NCBI RefSeq assembly: GCF_030272615.1
Contig: NC_081410.1
Span: forward strand, 111,479,433-111,541,432
Length of the DNA: 62,000 bases
Direction of reading: 5' to 3'
DNA from: Cryptomeria japonica
Lineage: Eukaryota > Streptophyta > Pinopsida > Cupressales > Cupressaceae
In this document: piece after piece, positions 47,266 to 58,547 of the stretch
Numbering within the stretch: the stretch's first letter is position 1
Layout of the letters: every line of letters begins with the position of its first letter
Program-made: the position numbers and the translations under genes
Notes under the pieces: generated by a model
Seen by the model: the letters and a program-made list of their open reading frames with translations, nothing else
What the model was told of the DNA's origin: nothing
Database searches by the model: none

Positions 47266-47528
47266 CTAAGAGATTTTATGCCTTTGTTAGTTGTTGCCAG
47301 AGTTTAGTTTTCATCTTGATAGTCCCATTATTCTTTGGTGTGACAATTAGGGTTCCATTCACATTTATCACAACCTATTGGAGCATTATCAAACTAAGCA
47401 CATTGAGATCCACATGCACTTCATTCGATAGTTGATTCAAGATGGTCTTCTCACCTTGGATTACATGCCTATAGAGGAGCAGGTTGCAAACATCTTCACC
47501 AAGCCTTTGGCATCTTCTCGTTACCTTC
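47266..47528 (+). pseudogene. Cop1 RNase H, third piece
   Basis: Between B and C: LLPEFSFHLDSPIILWCDN, TKHIEIHMHFIR and EEQVANIFTKPLASSRYL are the end of Copia RNase H. Stops (TAG, TAA) at several expected Gln or Asp positions. Ends with the C target duplication CCTTC (47524-47528). Confidence 0.9.
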
Positions 47529-48773
47529 TGATAAGTCGATGTATTGACATTTTTTTTTATCAGGACTCTTAGGTTTTTGGTATCTTTTGGGTTGCATTGT
47601 GATAATAAGGTATTGTGAATTGACTATATGTAATCCATGTTTTAAAACTGAACTTAAGAAATCATGTTTGAACTTTGTCGGTTAATTCCTGCAGCCAAAT
47701 GATTTGTCCCTATGATATGCGGATTATTTAGGATAATTTCATATGTGAGTTAATGAATCTATTAATTAAGTAAGATACATATGCACGTCCTTGAATGTTG
47801 TTTATGTTTTAGTGCAAATAATAATTGATGCTACGGTGGATGATTTTCTTTCGTGCCTAAGGACTGGAGAATCACGTTCAGATAGTTGGAGGTCAAACTG
47901 AAGGAGATTCAAGCGAGCGCAATGTATAACATAATCGGAGCAGTTGTACTTCACCATGGGAGTTTAACTCTGGTGTATATTGAATTCGCAAAATATCGCT
48001 TTGGCGTGCAAAGACTGTGGTTCGGTTTCAGATCCACAGTTCCTGCAGCCAAGCTCTCAGTTATCTCCTTCATCTGACAATTATCCGCCTCTTCTTTTGG
48101 GCGTAACTTGAGTTGTCCATTGTAGTTGATCTTTTCTTTATAATAAGCTCTTCCTTCTTTTCTGAGATTTAGACAGAATGGAAAGGAATTGAGTAGAGTT
48201 TTGTCAAGCATTCTGAATTTTTCTCTTTTAGAATATGTAAACATTTTTCAGGAAGAAATGAATAAGAATATGTTGTTTTGATCTATTAATAGTTCTTTGC
48301 TGAGAGTTTGATATCACTCATCCAAGGGGGCCCACTTGGTGAGTGATCCTGTGTTTAAGATCATTGAAGTTAGTTTTACTTAGTTGCAGTAGAAGTTCAT
48401 GACTAGATTGTTCCTGTAGCCACTGGAAATAGATCTGTTGATTGTTCCTGCAGCCAAGACAGAACGGTGTGATTTCTGTTATTTTCATTAGATCATTTCA
48501 GTAGTGTTTTGTGAAGCTTTCATTTAGCCTTTTATGATTTCCATTCCTACCTTTCCTTTATGTATAATGTTAGTCACTACAGTAATCCAAAATAATCATT
48601 TAAGGAGCTTAGTGCATATATATTGCAGACCCATTTCAAGTTTTACGTTCCTGGATTGACAACTAAATGAACACCAGTCATGAAAATAGTAAACTCTACC
48701 ATATGAATGTCCAAACTTCGGATTGAGATTTCAATTAGAGGTATTATTATTGTCGTTATAGTTGGGGTAGACA
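47529..48773 (+). repeat. 5' LTR of C
   Basis: TGATAAGTCGATG to GGGGTAGACA, 1,245 bp. Contains TATAATAA (48140), copies of TTCCTGCAGCC, and a hairpin at 48313-48347. A 22-bp stretch in the 3' LTR is absent here. Confidence 0.94.
48313..48347 (+). repeat. Hairpin in C 5' LTR
   Basis: Arms ATCACTCATCCAAG and CTTGGTGAGTGAT pair over 13 bp with one bulged base around an 8-nt loop. Kept in the 3' LTR. Confidence 0.75.
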
Positions 48774-48777
48774 TTTT

Positions 48778-48795
48778 TGGCGCCGTTGCCAGGGA
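48778..48795 (+). promoter_or_regulatory. Primer-binding site of C (tRNA-Asp)
   Basis: TGGCGCCGTTGCCAGGGA matches the complement of the plant tRNA-Asp 3' end with one difference. Confidence 0.9.
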
Positions 48796-48866
48796 TGGTG
48801 TCAAGCTAAGAACCTTTTATGATTATTTTAGTTTCTAGTTAATTGTTTGAAATTTCATGAATCTGC

Positions 48867-49901
48867 ATGCATAATAGAAGAAGAGATGCCAGAGGTAGAT
48901 TTTTGCCCACTCATACTACTCATGCACAAGATAATTTTTCAGATATAAATCCTTTTTTTGAACTGTATCAAGTCCCACAAAATTTGAATCACCCTGAGTC
49001 TGAATTTCCAGAAGGTAGTCTTCAGTTCCTTTTTGGTCCACAAGAAGAAGAATTGCCTATTGTAATAACCCCCACAAGTCCAATGCAAGGGAACCCACCT
49101 CCTATTGGAAATAATCCACCACCACCACCTGGTCCAACATTTGAGTTTCCCATCTCTGACCAACATGATAATGCTAACCTCAAGAATATTCCAGCATCTT
49201 CACTTCCTAAATTCTATGGGTTGGTGACAGAGGATCCGGATACATTTCTGTTTGAGTTTGATGTTCTTTGTAGGAGTTTTGATTATACTATAGATGCCCA
49301 TAGACTCAAAAATTTTCCAGCCACTTTGAAGGAGTCATCCTTGAGATGGTTTATGAGCTTGGGTAGTAGCACAATCAATACATGGGATGAGATGAAATGG
49401 TTGTTTCTTGCAAAATACAAAGATTATTGTAGAGGCACTGATCGTCATGGGGATGATATCTTTAGAATGACACAAACTGAAGATGAGAGCCTTGAGGATT
49501 ATCTGGAAAGGTTTTTGTTTAGTGTCAAGAAGTCCAAGCATAGTACTCTGAATGAAGATCCCCTCAAATTTATATTCTTGAGGGATATCAGTGATGAATG
49601 CACAAATTCCTTAGATCTCATGGTAGGAGGTGACATTACACAATCTACTTGGGCTGAAATAGGACAAATTTGCAAGAAGTATTCCAGATCTACTTCTAAG
49701 AAGAATAGGAGATTTAAGCCAGGGGCACCATCATCATCATCTGAAACTAGAGTTTTTATATTGGAACTTAGCCATTTGTTAAAAGATTTCAAGGAGGACA
49801 TTATAAACAATATGGCTACTCAGTTGGATACATTGACAGCTAAGAAGAAGCATGAGGAAGCTGATGCATTTCTTACAGAATTCTGTCCTCATTGTAAGTA
49901 G
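48867..49901 (+). CDS. Gag of C
   Basis: 344 codons from ATG 48867, 70 bases after the primer site. Low-complexity N-terminus with a Pro run (PPPIGNNPPPPPG), then the Gypsy Gag core: IPASSLPKFYGLVTEDPDTF, LKESSLRWFMSLG, and the TEDESLEDYLERF helix. Ends in CPHCK then TAG; Athila-like Gags continue with a zinc motif C-P-x-C-K here, so the stop cuts it. The following Gag part is in another frame. Gag would form the particle. Confidence 0.85.
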   Translation: MHNRRRDARGRFLPTHTTHAQDNFSDINPFFELYQVPQNLNHPESEFPEGSLQFLFGPQEEELPIVITPTSPMQGNPPPIGNNPPPPPGPTFEFPISDQHDNANLKNIPASSLPKFYGLVTEDPDTFLFEFDVLCRSFDYTIDAHRLKNFPATLKESSLRWFMSLGSSTINTWDEMKWLFLAKYKDYCRGTDRHGDDIFRMTQTEDESLEDYLERFLFSVKKSKHSTLNEDPLKFIFLRDISDECTNSLDLMVGGDITQSTWAEIGQICKKYSRSTSKKNRRFKPGAPSSSSETRVFILELSHLLKDFKEDIINNMATQLDTLTAKKKHEEADAFLTEFCPHCK

Positions 49902-50328
49902 CGGAAGAAAGATGGTTGCAAATGTTGAAGTACCTGATTTCAAACCAATTCAAGGTGATGATGAATAAGTCTTCTATGTTGCTCAAAGAAGACCAAATTT
50001 TCAAAGTCAAGGTATGCCACCTGATCCACTTTCCTTTTCTAGTTATAGTGGTAATTCTTATGCACCAAATAACCAATGGCAACCACAGTATTCTCAAAAT
50101 TTTGGTAATTATCCACATTGGTATGGATCACAAGGCCAAGGACAGTAATTTGCTAATCAAATTCCCCAGTGGCAGCAGCCACAGGGAAACTGGTATCCAC
50201 CTCAGGGTGCAGGGAACTAGTTTCAAGGGAATTGGCAACCTACCTCTCAATGGAGGGGAAACCCATCATGGTCATCCCAATCTTCTAGATATCAGCCCCC
50301 TACTCAGCAGCCACAACCTCTTGCTTTA
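49902..50328 (+). pseudogene. Gag C-terminus of C, shifted
   Basis: Reads in the frame of the protease as Gln/Asn/Trp/Tyr-rich sequence (NSYAPNNQWQPQYSQN and similar), with three stops, TAG or TAA, that appear at Gln positions. Low complexity. Confidence 0.65.
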
Positions 50329-51195
50329 ATGCCACCTCCTGCAGCTACAGCACCACCTCCCAAGCCAACACAACTGCCTACTCAACCGTTGCCTAATCCA
50401 AATATCAAATCTCAGCAACAACAACAAGCTTATTCAGCTGATGCTAATCAATACCTAGCCTATTCTTTATCACTAGATGATATTCACCTTCGATCTGGCA
50501 CAACTCTACCTAATCCCTCTCAACCAGTTATTACTGAGGTACAAGAAGAGCAGCCAATCTCTGATCCTAAAGATGTAATACCTCATAATCAAATATTACC
50601 ACCATTTCCCCATAGACTGAAAGACAAAGAAGTTTCCATTAAACAACAGCAAAGCTTTGATATTCTTGATCAACTGAAGCATATTTGTGTTAAAATTCCA
50701 TTGTTGCAAGCAATAAAGGATGTCCCAATATATGGTAAGGCATTGAGAGAAGCATGCCTAAAGAAACCTGGCAGAAAGAAAAAGGATCCACAAACAGTTC
50801 ATGTTATGGGTCAATTGGTTGATATTATGTTAGGAAAAATTGCTATTCCAAAGTATTCTGATCCAGGTAGTCCTGTTGTGAGTATAGTCATTAATGGCAG
50901 TCAAATAAAAAATGTTCTAGTTGATCTAAGGGCAGCCATTAATGTAATGATAAGGGAAGTAATGAAACATCTAGAGATATATAGTTTAAGGGCTACACCC
51001 ACAGTTCTCCAACTTGTTGATGGCTCTGCAGTAAGACCTGATGGTATCATAGAGGATATAGTAGTTATTCTAGATTCCTGGGAATATCCTACAGACTTTA
51101 TGATTTTATCTCCAAAAGCAACATTGGGGGGATATCCAGTCATTTTGGGAAGACCATGGCTTGCAACAGCTGATGCATATATTGGGTGTAGATAG
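50329..51195 (+). CDS. Protease of C
   Basis: Continues the shifted frame without a stop for 288 codons. Pro/Gln-rich start, then a retropepsin-like domain: IKNVLVDLRAAINVM, where Athila-type elements read D-L-G (Gly is Arg here), and YPVILGRPWLATADAYIG at the end. It would cut the polyprotein; the Gly to Arg change next to the catalytic Asp may harm it. A TAG at 51193 separates it from reverse transcriptase in the same frame. Confidence 0.8.
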   Translation: MPPPAATAPPPKPTQLPTQPLPNPNIKSQQQQQAYSADANQYLAYSLSLDDIHLRSGTTLPNPSQPVITEVQEEQPISDPKDVIPHNQILPPFPHRLKDKEVSIKQQQSFDILDQLKHICVKIPLLQAIKDVPIYGKALREACLKKPGRKKKDPQTVHVMGQLVDIMLGKIAIPKYSDPGSPVVSIVINGSQIKNVLVDLRAAINVMIREVMKHLEIYSLRATPTVLQLVDGSAVRPDGIIEDIVVILDSWEYPTDFMILSPKATLGGYPVILGRPWLATADAYIGCR

Positions 51196-51201
51196 GGAGA
51201 C

Positions 51202-52434
51202 ATGACTATTTCAGATGGCAGCTCCACAAAAACATTAGCCTTGTATTCCCCTACACAACCACAGCTTGAGCAGCAGCAAGCTATTTGGCCTATTTTGGGA
51301 GAGGAATCTGAAGAAATTGACTCTATTAATCACCTTATGATGATTAATCGAGTGCCACTCATGCAGTTATATGATGAAGAATCAATCCTTTATAAAGTCT
51401 TGATAAATGAATTAATAGAAGACCAAGAATTACATGAATTGGTTCTTAATATTGCAGGGTTGGACTTTCCTGCAGCCACTGATATCTTGCATACCTTGTT
51501 GCCGCAGGAATTGTCTTATTCTCATATTTCTGATATAAATCAGATTGATCTTACTATCAAGAAAGAGGTTGAATTGAATAAATATTTGAACATCAATAAG
51601 AATATAGCAGATACTCAAAAGGATAAACTAGTGGACTTGCTGAAACTCCATAGAAATGCTTTTGCATGGGATTACAAGGATATGAATGGAATTGATCCAG
51701 TAGTTTGTACTGATCGCATTTACATAAAGGATGAGTGTTGCCCCCTCAGACAACCTCAAAGAAGAGTCAATCCTGCCTTGAAGGAGATAGTTAAATAAGA
51801 ATTGCAGAAATTGTTGAAAACTGGGTTTATCTATTCTATCTCTGACAGTCAATGGGTATCACCTTTGGTGATAGTTCCTAAAAATGGAGGCAAATGGAGA
51901 GTATGTGTTGATTATAGAGCCTTGAACTTACCCACAAGGAAGGATCATTTTCCACTACCAATTGTGGATCAGGTATTGGATTCTCTTGCTGGTAAGAGAT
52001 ATTTTTCATTCCTGGATGGATTTAGTGGCTATAATCAGATACAAATAGCTCCTGAGGATCAGGAGAAAACAACATTTACTTGCCCATGGGGCACTTATGC
52101 ATATTTTGTTCTTCCTTTTGGGTTGTGTAATGCTCCAGCCACTTTTCAAAGGGCAGTGATTAGTATTTTTTTTTATATTTCTCAAGACATTATGAAAATT
52201 TACATGGATGATTTTAGAACTTATGGTTCTGAATTTGATCAAGCATTAGGAAATTTGAAGAAAGTTTTGCAGCGGTGTGAAGACTACAACTTGTCTCTAA
52301 ACAGTGAGAAATATTTTATTATGATGTAAGAAGGAATAGTCCTTGGTCATCATATATATGTACAAGGTATACAAGTGGATCCAGCAAACATTGAGGTTAT
52401 TCAGCATATTAATGACCCTATGAAGTAGAAAGAT
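51202..52434 (+). pseudogene. Reverse transcriptase of C
   Basis: Open pieces 51202-51798 and 51802-52329 in one frame, broken by TAA at 51796 and a stop at 52327. Motifs: WVSPLVIVPKNGGKWRVCVD, then LDGFSGYNQIQIAPEDQEKT, LPFGLCNAPATFQRA, and catalytic Y-M-D-D at 52201-52212, all typical of Gypsy enzymes. Copies RNA to DNA in the particle. Confidence 0.9.
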
Positions 52435-52990
52435 GTGAGAAGTTTTCTTGGCCATGCTGGATACTACAGAAGGTTTATCAAAGATTTCAGCAAAATTGCA
52501 AGTCCCTTATATACACTGCTTACTAAAGATGCAAAATTTAAATGGACCTCAGCATGCAATGAAACTTTTTTAAAGCTTAAGCATGCTTTGACTCAAGCAC
52601 CAGTTCTAAAAGGACCTAATTGGTCTCTACCATTCCAATTCCATACTGATGCATTTGATTATGCCATAGGAGCAGTGCTGGGACAAAAAGTTGACAAGTT
52701 GGAAAATGCAATATATTATATCAGCAAGAATTTGCAAGGACCTGAATTGAATTATACAGTTACTGAAAAGGAAATGCTAGCTGTCATATATGCCCTTAAC
52801 AAGTTTAGACACTATATTACAGGGTATCCCATATTTGTGCATACAGATCATACTGCAATTAGATATTTCATGAATAAGCCATCAATCATCGGTAGACTGG
52901 CTCGCTAGTTATTGTTGATGTGGGAATTTGATATCACAGTTGTTGATAAGCCAGGGAAGTCTAATGTTGTTGCAGATTATCTTTCACGTC
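52435..52990 (+). pseudogene. RNase H of C
   Basis: Begins with RSFLGHAGYYRRFIKDFSKI (connection), then RNase H with FHTDAFDYAIGAVLGQ, TVTEKEMLAVIYALNKF and FVHTDHTAIRYF; the TAG at 52906 replaces Trp in RLARW, and the end has VVADYLSRL. All four catalytic acids are readable. A second RNase H is absent. Confidence 0.88.
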
Positions 52991-54470
52991 TTCAATTGCA
53001 GGAAGATTCTACAATGATAGATGACACTTTTCCAGATGAGCATTTGTTTCTCATACAAGCTCATACTCCTTGGTATGCTAATATTGCCAACTATTTAGCT
53101 GCAGCTAAGATGCCAATCTCTTTTTCTCCTAAGGAAAGAAGGTTGCTAGTCGAAAAAAGTTTTAACTTTTCATGGATTGTTGATTGTCTATTTTATACTG
53201 GACCTAATCAAGTCATGCGAAGATGTGTCAGAGAAGATGAAACATATGACATCTTGCATGCATGTCATCATGAGCCATGTGGAGGTCATTTTGCTGCCAA
53301 AAGGACAGCACTGAAAATACTCAATACTAGTTACTATTGGCCTACACTACACAAGGATGCAGCTCAGTACACAAGGAAGTGTGACAGATGTCAGCGAATG
53401 GGCAAACCTACAAAATCTGTTACACCATTTGACAAGTGGGGATTAGATTTTGTTGGCCCCATTGATCCACCTTCTAATGGCAAATCTTATATCTTAGTAT
53501 GTACAGACTATGTGACAAAATGGGTAGAAGCTAGAGCTATACAACATGCAAGAGATAATAAGGTGGCTGAGTTTCTCTATGAAGAAATATTTATGGAGTA
53601 CCAAGGGAAATTGTCTCAGATTAGGGACCTCAATTTACATCAACATTGATAAAAGCTTTGGTCAATGAATACAATATAAGACACAGGAAATCTACTCCAT
53701 ATCATCCACAGTCTAATGGTCAAGTAGAAGTTACCAATAGAGAGCTTGAGGCTATTCTTACTAAAACGGTGTCTATCCATAAGAAAGATTGGTCTCATCG
53801 GCTTTCAGAGGCAATTTGGGCATATAGAACAACATGGAAAACACCAATTGGATTCACACCTTTTGAGATGGTTTATGGCAAAACAGCAATGATGCCTATT
53901 GAATTTGAGCATAAAACTTTGAGAATAGCTCTACAACTGAATATGACATTGTCTGAAGCACAAAAGGAACGCATTCAGTAGTTAAATGCTCTTGATGAAT
54001 GGAGAAAGATAGTTGTTCAACAAACAGAATTGATTCAAAACCAAAGAGCCAAATGGCATGATAAATATGTCAGAGAAAAGAAATTCAAAGTTGGTGACGG
54101 GGCACTCCTGTATGATTCCAGATATAAGGATGTTATGGGAAAACTCCAAACAAGGTGGTTGGGTCCTTATGAGGTAGAAGAAATTTTTCAAAATGGAGCA
54201 GTCCGGTTGTCCACAATAGATCCTGTTCGATTTAAACTCTTAGTAAATGGACACCGACTACGATTTTATCACAAGCCAGCTACTAGAGAAGAGTTCCTGC
54301 AGCAGTTTGCTCCCCAAAATGAAATACAAGTTCCTACAGCAAATGGCAAGGTTCCTGCAACAACTGCCAATGATTCAGTATCAATTCATGAGCTTCCTAT
54401 TGCACTTGAGCATGTTGATAAAGGTGATGTTCCTACATCCTCTGCAGTGAACTTATTTACCGTATCATAA
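52991..54470 (+). pseudogene. Integrase of C
   Basis: Zinc region H-x3-H...C-x2-C: HACHHEPCGGHF then KCDRCQRMG (53255-53400). Core: GLDFVGPI (Asp 1), then a frameshift near 53600 and a TAG in VSD*GPQF (Asp 2 kept), and NGQVEVTNRELE (Glu kept) in 53646-53981. The C-terminal piece 54030-54470 has RWLGPYEVEEIFQNGAVRL. Catalytic triad intact, frame broken. Confidence 0.88.
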
Positions 54471-54929
54471 TAAAATATTTCCATGGGAATATTGTTCTCC
54501 GTACATAAAATTTCATCCACTACATTCCATCCCACTTTCTTACCTGTCACTTCATTTCATTTCACCATCATTTTCACCCAATTGCAGGTACGTGTATATT
54601 GTATTGTATTTTAATTATGCATTTATTAGTTCATTATGATTTTTTATCCTGTTTAAAGCCGCTCCAAACTCAAAATCTCGTCAGCCTGTGTGGACACGTG
54701 CTAGGTTAAGTTGGGGGGGGTACTTGATGGTCCTTTTTCCCAATAAGATTTATTATCAGTTTTTTTTTTTGATATCCCAAATTGATTTCCTAACTGACAT
54801 TACTTATGATGATTATTATTTCACGCGAGTGAATAATAAGTTCTGCCGCCAAAATTAAGATATGTAGATTTTAGTTTTTGTGAAACTGTCAAACATTTTG
54901 GTGAAGCTGCGAAAGTATCAGAGTAAAAG
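54471..54929 (+). other. C spacer with inner polypurine-like copy
   Basis: No coding. TTAAGTTGGGGGGGGTACTTGATGG-like sequence at 54706-54730 resembles the real polypurine tract and LTR start at 57261-57282. A CAATTGCAGGTACG at about 54579-54592 looks splice-site-like. T-run at 54760-54771. Confidence 0.55.
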
Positions 54930-57263
54930 ATGGGTGGTGATCTAATTCACCATGAACCAATGGTCCATGAAGGGTTGTTGCAGGATGTTATCTGTGTGCA
55001 TTATTTCCAAAACCACGGCTGGCTGGATTATTTCTTGAAAATCAGGGATTTCAACGACAAAATAGCTGCAGAATTTATGCATTCCTTTGATGAAGGAGAA
55101 GCTACAGTTAAAGGGTTGAGGGTAATTGCTACAGAGCAGCGAATTGCAGAGATCACAGGGTTGTTGCAGGAAGGAGAACTCTTTCCAGAATCAAAGGATC
55201 CAAGGAGTGCCAGGGCAGAGTTCACAATTTCTACTGATAGACCCTTAATGGTGGATAGGCAAGGGACTAGAAGGGTTTCTTTGCCAGCACATTGGCCTCA
55301 GGTAGCTCTGTATATTATGAAATATATTACATGTGAAAGACGGTATTCAAATCTACATTCACCTCATTTCAAGTTACTTAGTCATCTGCATCATGACCGA
55401 CTAGTTAATGTCCCAAATTTCTTGTATTATCTCATTTCTATAAGTGCTAAGGAGACTAAAAAATATGGAAATCGCTTTGTTAGCCATCATGGACTGGTGA
55501 AGTTGCTTGTACAACGGTCCCTAAGAGATGTTTCACAAATGGAATGGGGTGTGTTCGAGGATATTCTGCAATTTAGGGTTGATGAAGCCCCTATTGAAAA
55601 TAATCCGTCGGCTCAAGAAGAGAATGTTGCAGAAGATCTTTCTGGTGAAGATGAGAGTTTGCTAGTTGATGAAGGAGCCACAATTATTATGGAAGGAAAT
55701 ATTGAAGCAGAGTCAATCGAAGGACAACCATCTACCTCTCTTCAAAGAGATACACTTGTTTTGCAAAGGGAAGGAAAAGAATTGGAAAAGGATGAGTCAA
55801 ATGAAGAATTTGTTATTCAACCGCAGGAAGCGCATATTCCTCCTGCAGCCAAGAGGTGTCGAACAAAAACAAAAACTCCTGCATCTGTTTCAAAAGTGTA
55901 TGTAAGGAGAACAAGAAGGAGGACATAGAAGGCTCAATTTGTGAGTAATCCAGTAGAGGTTATTGCAGTAGAAACTTCGGAAGAAGAAGATGTTGTAGAG
56001 AAGGAAATGCAAGAAAACCCTGCAGAGGAAAAAATCCAAGAAGAAATTCAGGAAGAAGTTGTAATGGATAAGCTAGCAAATCTTGCTTCAGTGGCATTAC
56101 AATGTGAAGAGTTTGTTGATGATGTTCTACAGCAATCTGAAGAAAATGTGGGAGATATGTCGACTCAGAATGAGGAGTTTGTTGAAGAAATCCCACGGTC
56201 TAAGGTAGGACCTATTAGACCTCCTTCATCCCTGACTAGTTTATCAATTGCTTTAACATTTTTTAGGCAATGGGAAATAGAAAAGGATAGGTTGCAAGGG
56301 ATAATTAATAAGCAGCAAAAAGAGAGTGAAAAGAAAGATAATAGAATTAAAGAATTGGAAGCTAAGGTAGAAGAGATTTATGGTATGGTTCCTAAGATAA
56401 TGCAGTGTAGGGCACCCCCAAGAATTTATGCAGTACACTTGAAAGAGCGGTATTTGAATTTCAGACTAAACCGCATTGTTAGGGACCTTAATCCATCCTT
56501 GGAAACACCTGAGGAATTCTATCATGCTTATCAAACCTCCCCACATGCTGTAAGGAATTTGTTATGTGAATTATATTTACATAACTATGTTGTACCCCAA
56601 GACAGAGAATGGAATCCTTTGCTGTACATTGGGGATATCCATCTCAAAGCTCTAATGTCGTGGATCCAAAATGAGATGATTATAGGATCACAAGCTAGGG
56701 AGTTTGAAAAATTGGAACTTGACTGTCCATTGCCATTGAGGAGGGAATCAAAAGCACCCAGGGTTCTGTATTATGATTGGAAAAAGTTGCTAATAAGAGA
56801 TGATGTTAGTAAGATAGTACTTCCAATGAGAGAGGAAGTCTATCAAGCGTATGAGCAATTGGTTCAGACCCACAGGACAACTGCACTAGAAGGGCTAACT
56901 CAACACTGGAATCATCTACCAGATCATTTAAAACTGGGAGAACCTTACTCATTACAGAATTTTCATGCAGCTATACAGAGAGCCTCCAGATACATACAGC
57001 TAGGCAGGGAGAAATCCAATAACTGGTTGCCATTAATCTTTCAGCCTCTAATCCTTATGTGGCCACTTTTGGCATGCCAACCAATAGAACAGAATTATGA
57101 TACAATTATGGAAGAAACAGCTAGATGGTCCAGGTTGGAGAAAATGAAAGGATTTTATTGGAATTTGCCTTCCAAGGGAACCGGACAGGACATTGTTGGT
57201 GATTTTAGAGTTTCAGCAAAAATCAAAAATTTTCCTTTTGCTGCAGGAGCAGCAAACCCTTAA
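54930..57263 (+). pseudogene. C ORF3: extra protein after integrase
   Basis: 777 codons with one stop (TAG 55926). The N-terminal ~220 residues look globular: LRVIATEQRIAEITGLLQEG, then NVPNFLYYLISISAKETKKY, close in pattern to putative plant transposon proteins (E-x-I-x-x-I-T-G-L). The middle is acidic with an RRTRRRT basic end; the second half has a coiled coil (IEKDRLQGIINKQQKESEKK) and a Trp-rich C-terminus. No membrane segment or signal peptide, so not a classic envelope, though it sits in that position. The TAA stop overlaps the polypurine tract. Role unknown. Confidence 0.78.
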
Positions 57264-57275
57264 AGTTGGGGGGCA
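57261..57275 (+). promoter_or_regulatory. Polypurine tract of C
   Basis: TAAAGTTGGGGGGCA before the 3' LTR; it starts with the ORF3 stop codon. Confidence 0.88.
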
Positions 57276-58542
57276 TGATAAGTCGATGTATTGACATGTT
57301 TTTTCATCAGGACTCTTAGGTTTTTGGTATCTTTTGGGTTGCATTGTGATAGTAAGGTATTGTGAATTGACTATATGTAATCCATGTTTTAAAACTGAAC
57401 TTAAGAAATCATGTTTGAACTTTGTTAGTTAATTCTTGTAGCCATGCCAATTTATTCCTGCAGCCAAATGATTTGTCCCTGTGATATGCAGATTATTTAG
57501 GATAATTTCATATGTGAGTTAATGAATGTATTAATTAAGTAAGATACATATGCATGTCCTTGTATGTTGTTTCTGTTTTAATGCAGATAATAATTGATGT
57601 TGCGGTGGATGATTTTCTTTCGCGCCTAAAGACTGGAGAATCACGTTCAGATAGTTGGAGGTCAAATTGAAGGAGATTCAAGCGAGCGCAATGTATGGCA
57701 TAATCGGAGCAGTTGTACTTAGCCATGGGAGTTTAACTCTAGTGCATATTGAATTCACAAAATATCGCTTTAGCGTGCAAAGACTGTGGTTCGGTTTTAG
57801 ATCCACGGTTCCTGCAGCCAAGCTCTTAGTTATCTCCTTCATCTGACAATTATCCACCTCTTCTTCTGGGCGTAACTTGAGTTGTCCATTGTATTTGATC
57901 CTTTCTTTATAATAAGCTCTTCCTTCTTTTCTGAGAGTTAGACAGAATGGAAAGGAATTGAGCAGAGTTTTGTCAAGCATTCTGAATTTTTCTCTTTTAG
58001 AATATGTAATCATTTTTCAGGAAGAAATGAATAAGAATATGTTGTTCTGATCTATTAATAGTTCTTTGCTAAGAGTTTGATATCACTCATCCAAGGGGGC
58101 TCACTTGGTGAGTGATCGTATGTTTAAGATCATTGAAGTTAGTTTTACTTAGTTGCAGTAGAAGTTCATGATTGGATTGTTCCTGCAGCCACTGGAAATA
58201 GATCCGTTGACTGTTCCTGCAGCCAAGACAGAATAGTGTGATTTCTGTTATTTTCATTAGATCATTTCAGCAGTGTTTTGTGAAGCTTTCATTTAGCCTT
58301 TTATGATTTCCATTCCTACCTTTCCTTTCTGTATAATGTTAGTCACTACAGTAATCCAGAATAATCATTTAAGGAGCTTAGTGCATATATATTGCAGACC
58401 CATTTCAAGTTTTGCGTTCCTGGATTGACAACTAAATGAACACCAGCCATGAAAATAGTAAACTCTATCATATGAATGTCCAAACTTCGGATTGAGATTT
58501 CAATTAGAGGTATTATTATTGTCATTATAGTTGGGGTAGACA
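57276..58542 (+). repeat. 3' LTR of C
   Basis: TGATAAGTCGATG to GGGGTAGACA, 1,267 bp, aligned with the 5' LTR. The 22-bp extra stretch near 57433-57455 contains another copy of the TTCCTGCAGCC motif (decayed form). Hairpin at 58082-58116. Confidence 0.94.
58082..58116 (+). repeat. Hairpin in C 3' LTR
   Basis: Same 13-bp stem with one bulge and 8-nt loop as 48313-48347; only one loop base differs. Confidence 0.75.
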
Positions 58543-58547
58543 CCTTC

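Larger units (their letters stand above)
47529..58542 (+). mobile_element. Element C: Athila-like Gypsy element with extra ORF3
   Basis: Complete 11,014-bp insertion, TSD CCTTC (47524-47528 and 58543-58547), LTRs 1,245 and 1,267 bp. The order is gag, protease, reverse transcriptase, RNase H, integrase, then ORF3 of 777 codons, polypurine tract. Primer site pairs with plant tRNA-Asp, as in Athila/Tat elements; only one RNase H is present, so it is not Tat. Catalytic residues of reverse transcriptase and integrase are readable, and stops are few: it is the best preserved element here along with G. Confidence 0.93.

Noticed and set aside
47886-48077. 63-codon frame present in both C LTRs (also 57655-57846)
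   Set aside because: Duplicated only because LTRs are duplicates; no domain, and differences do not look codon-biased.
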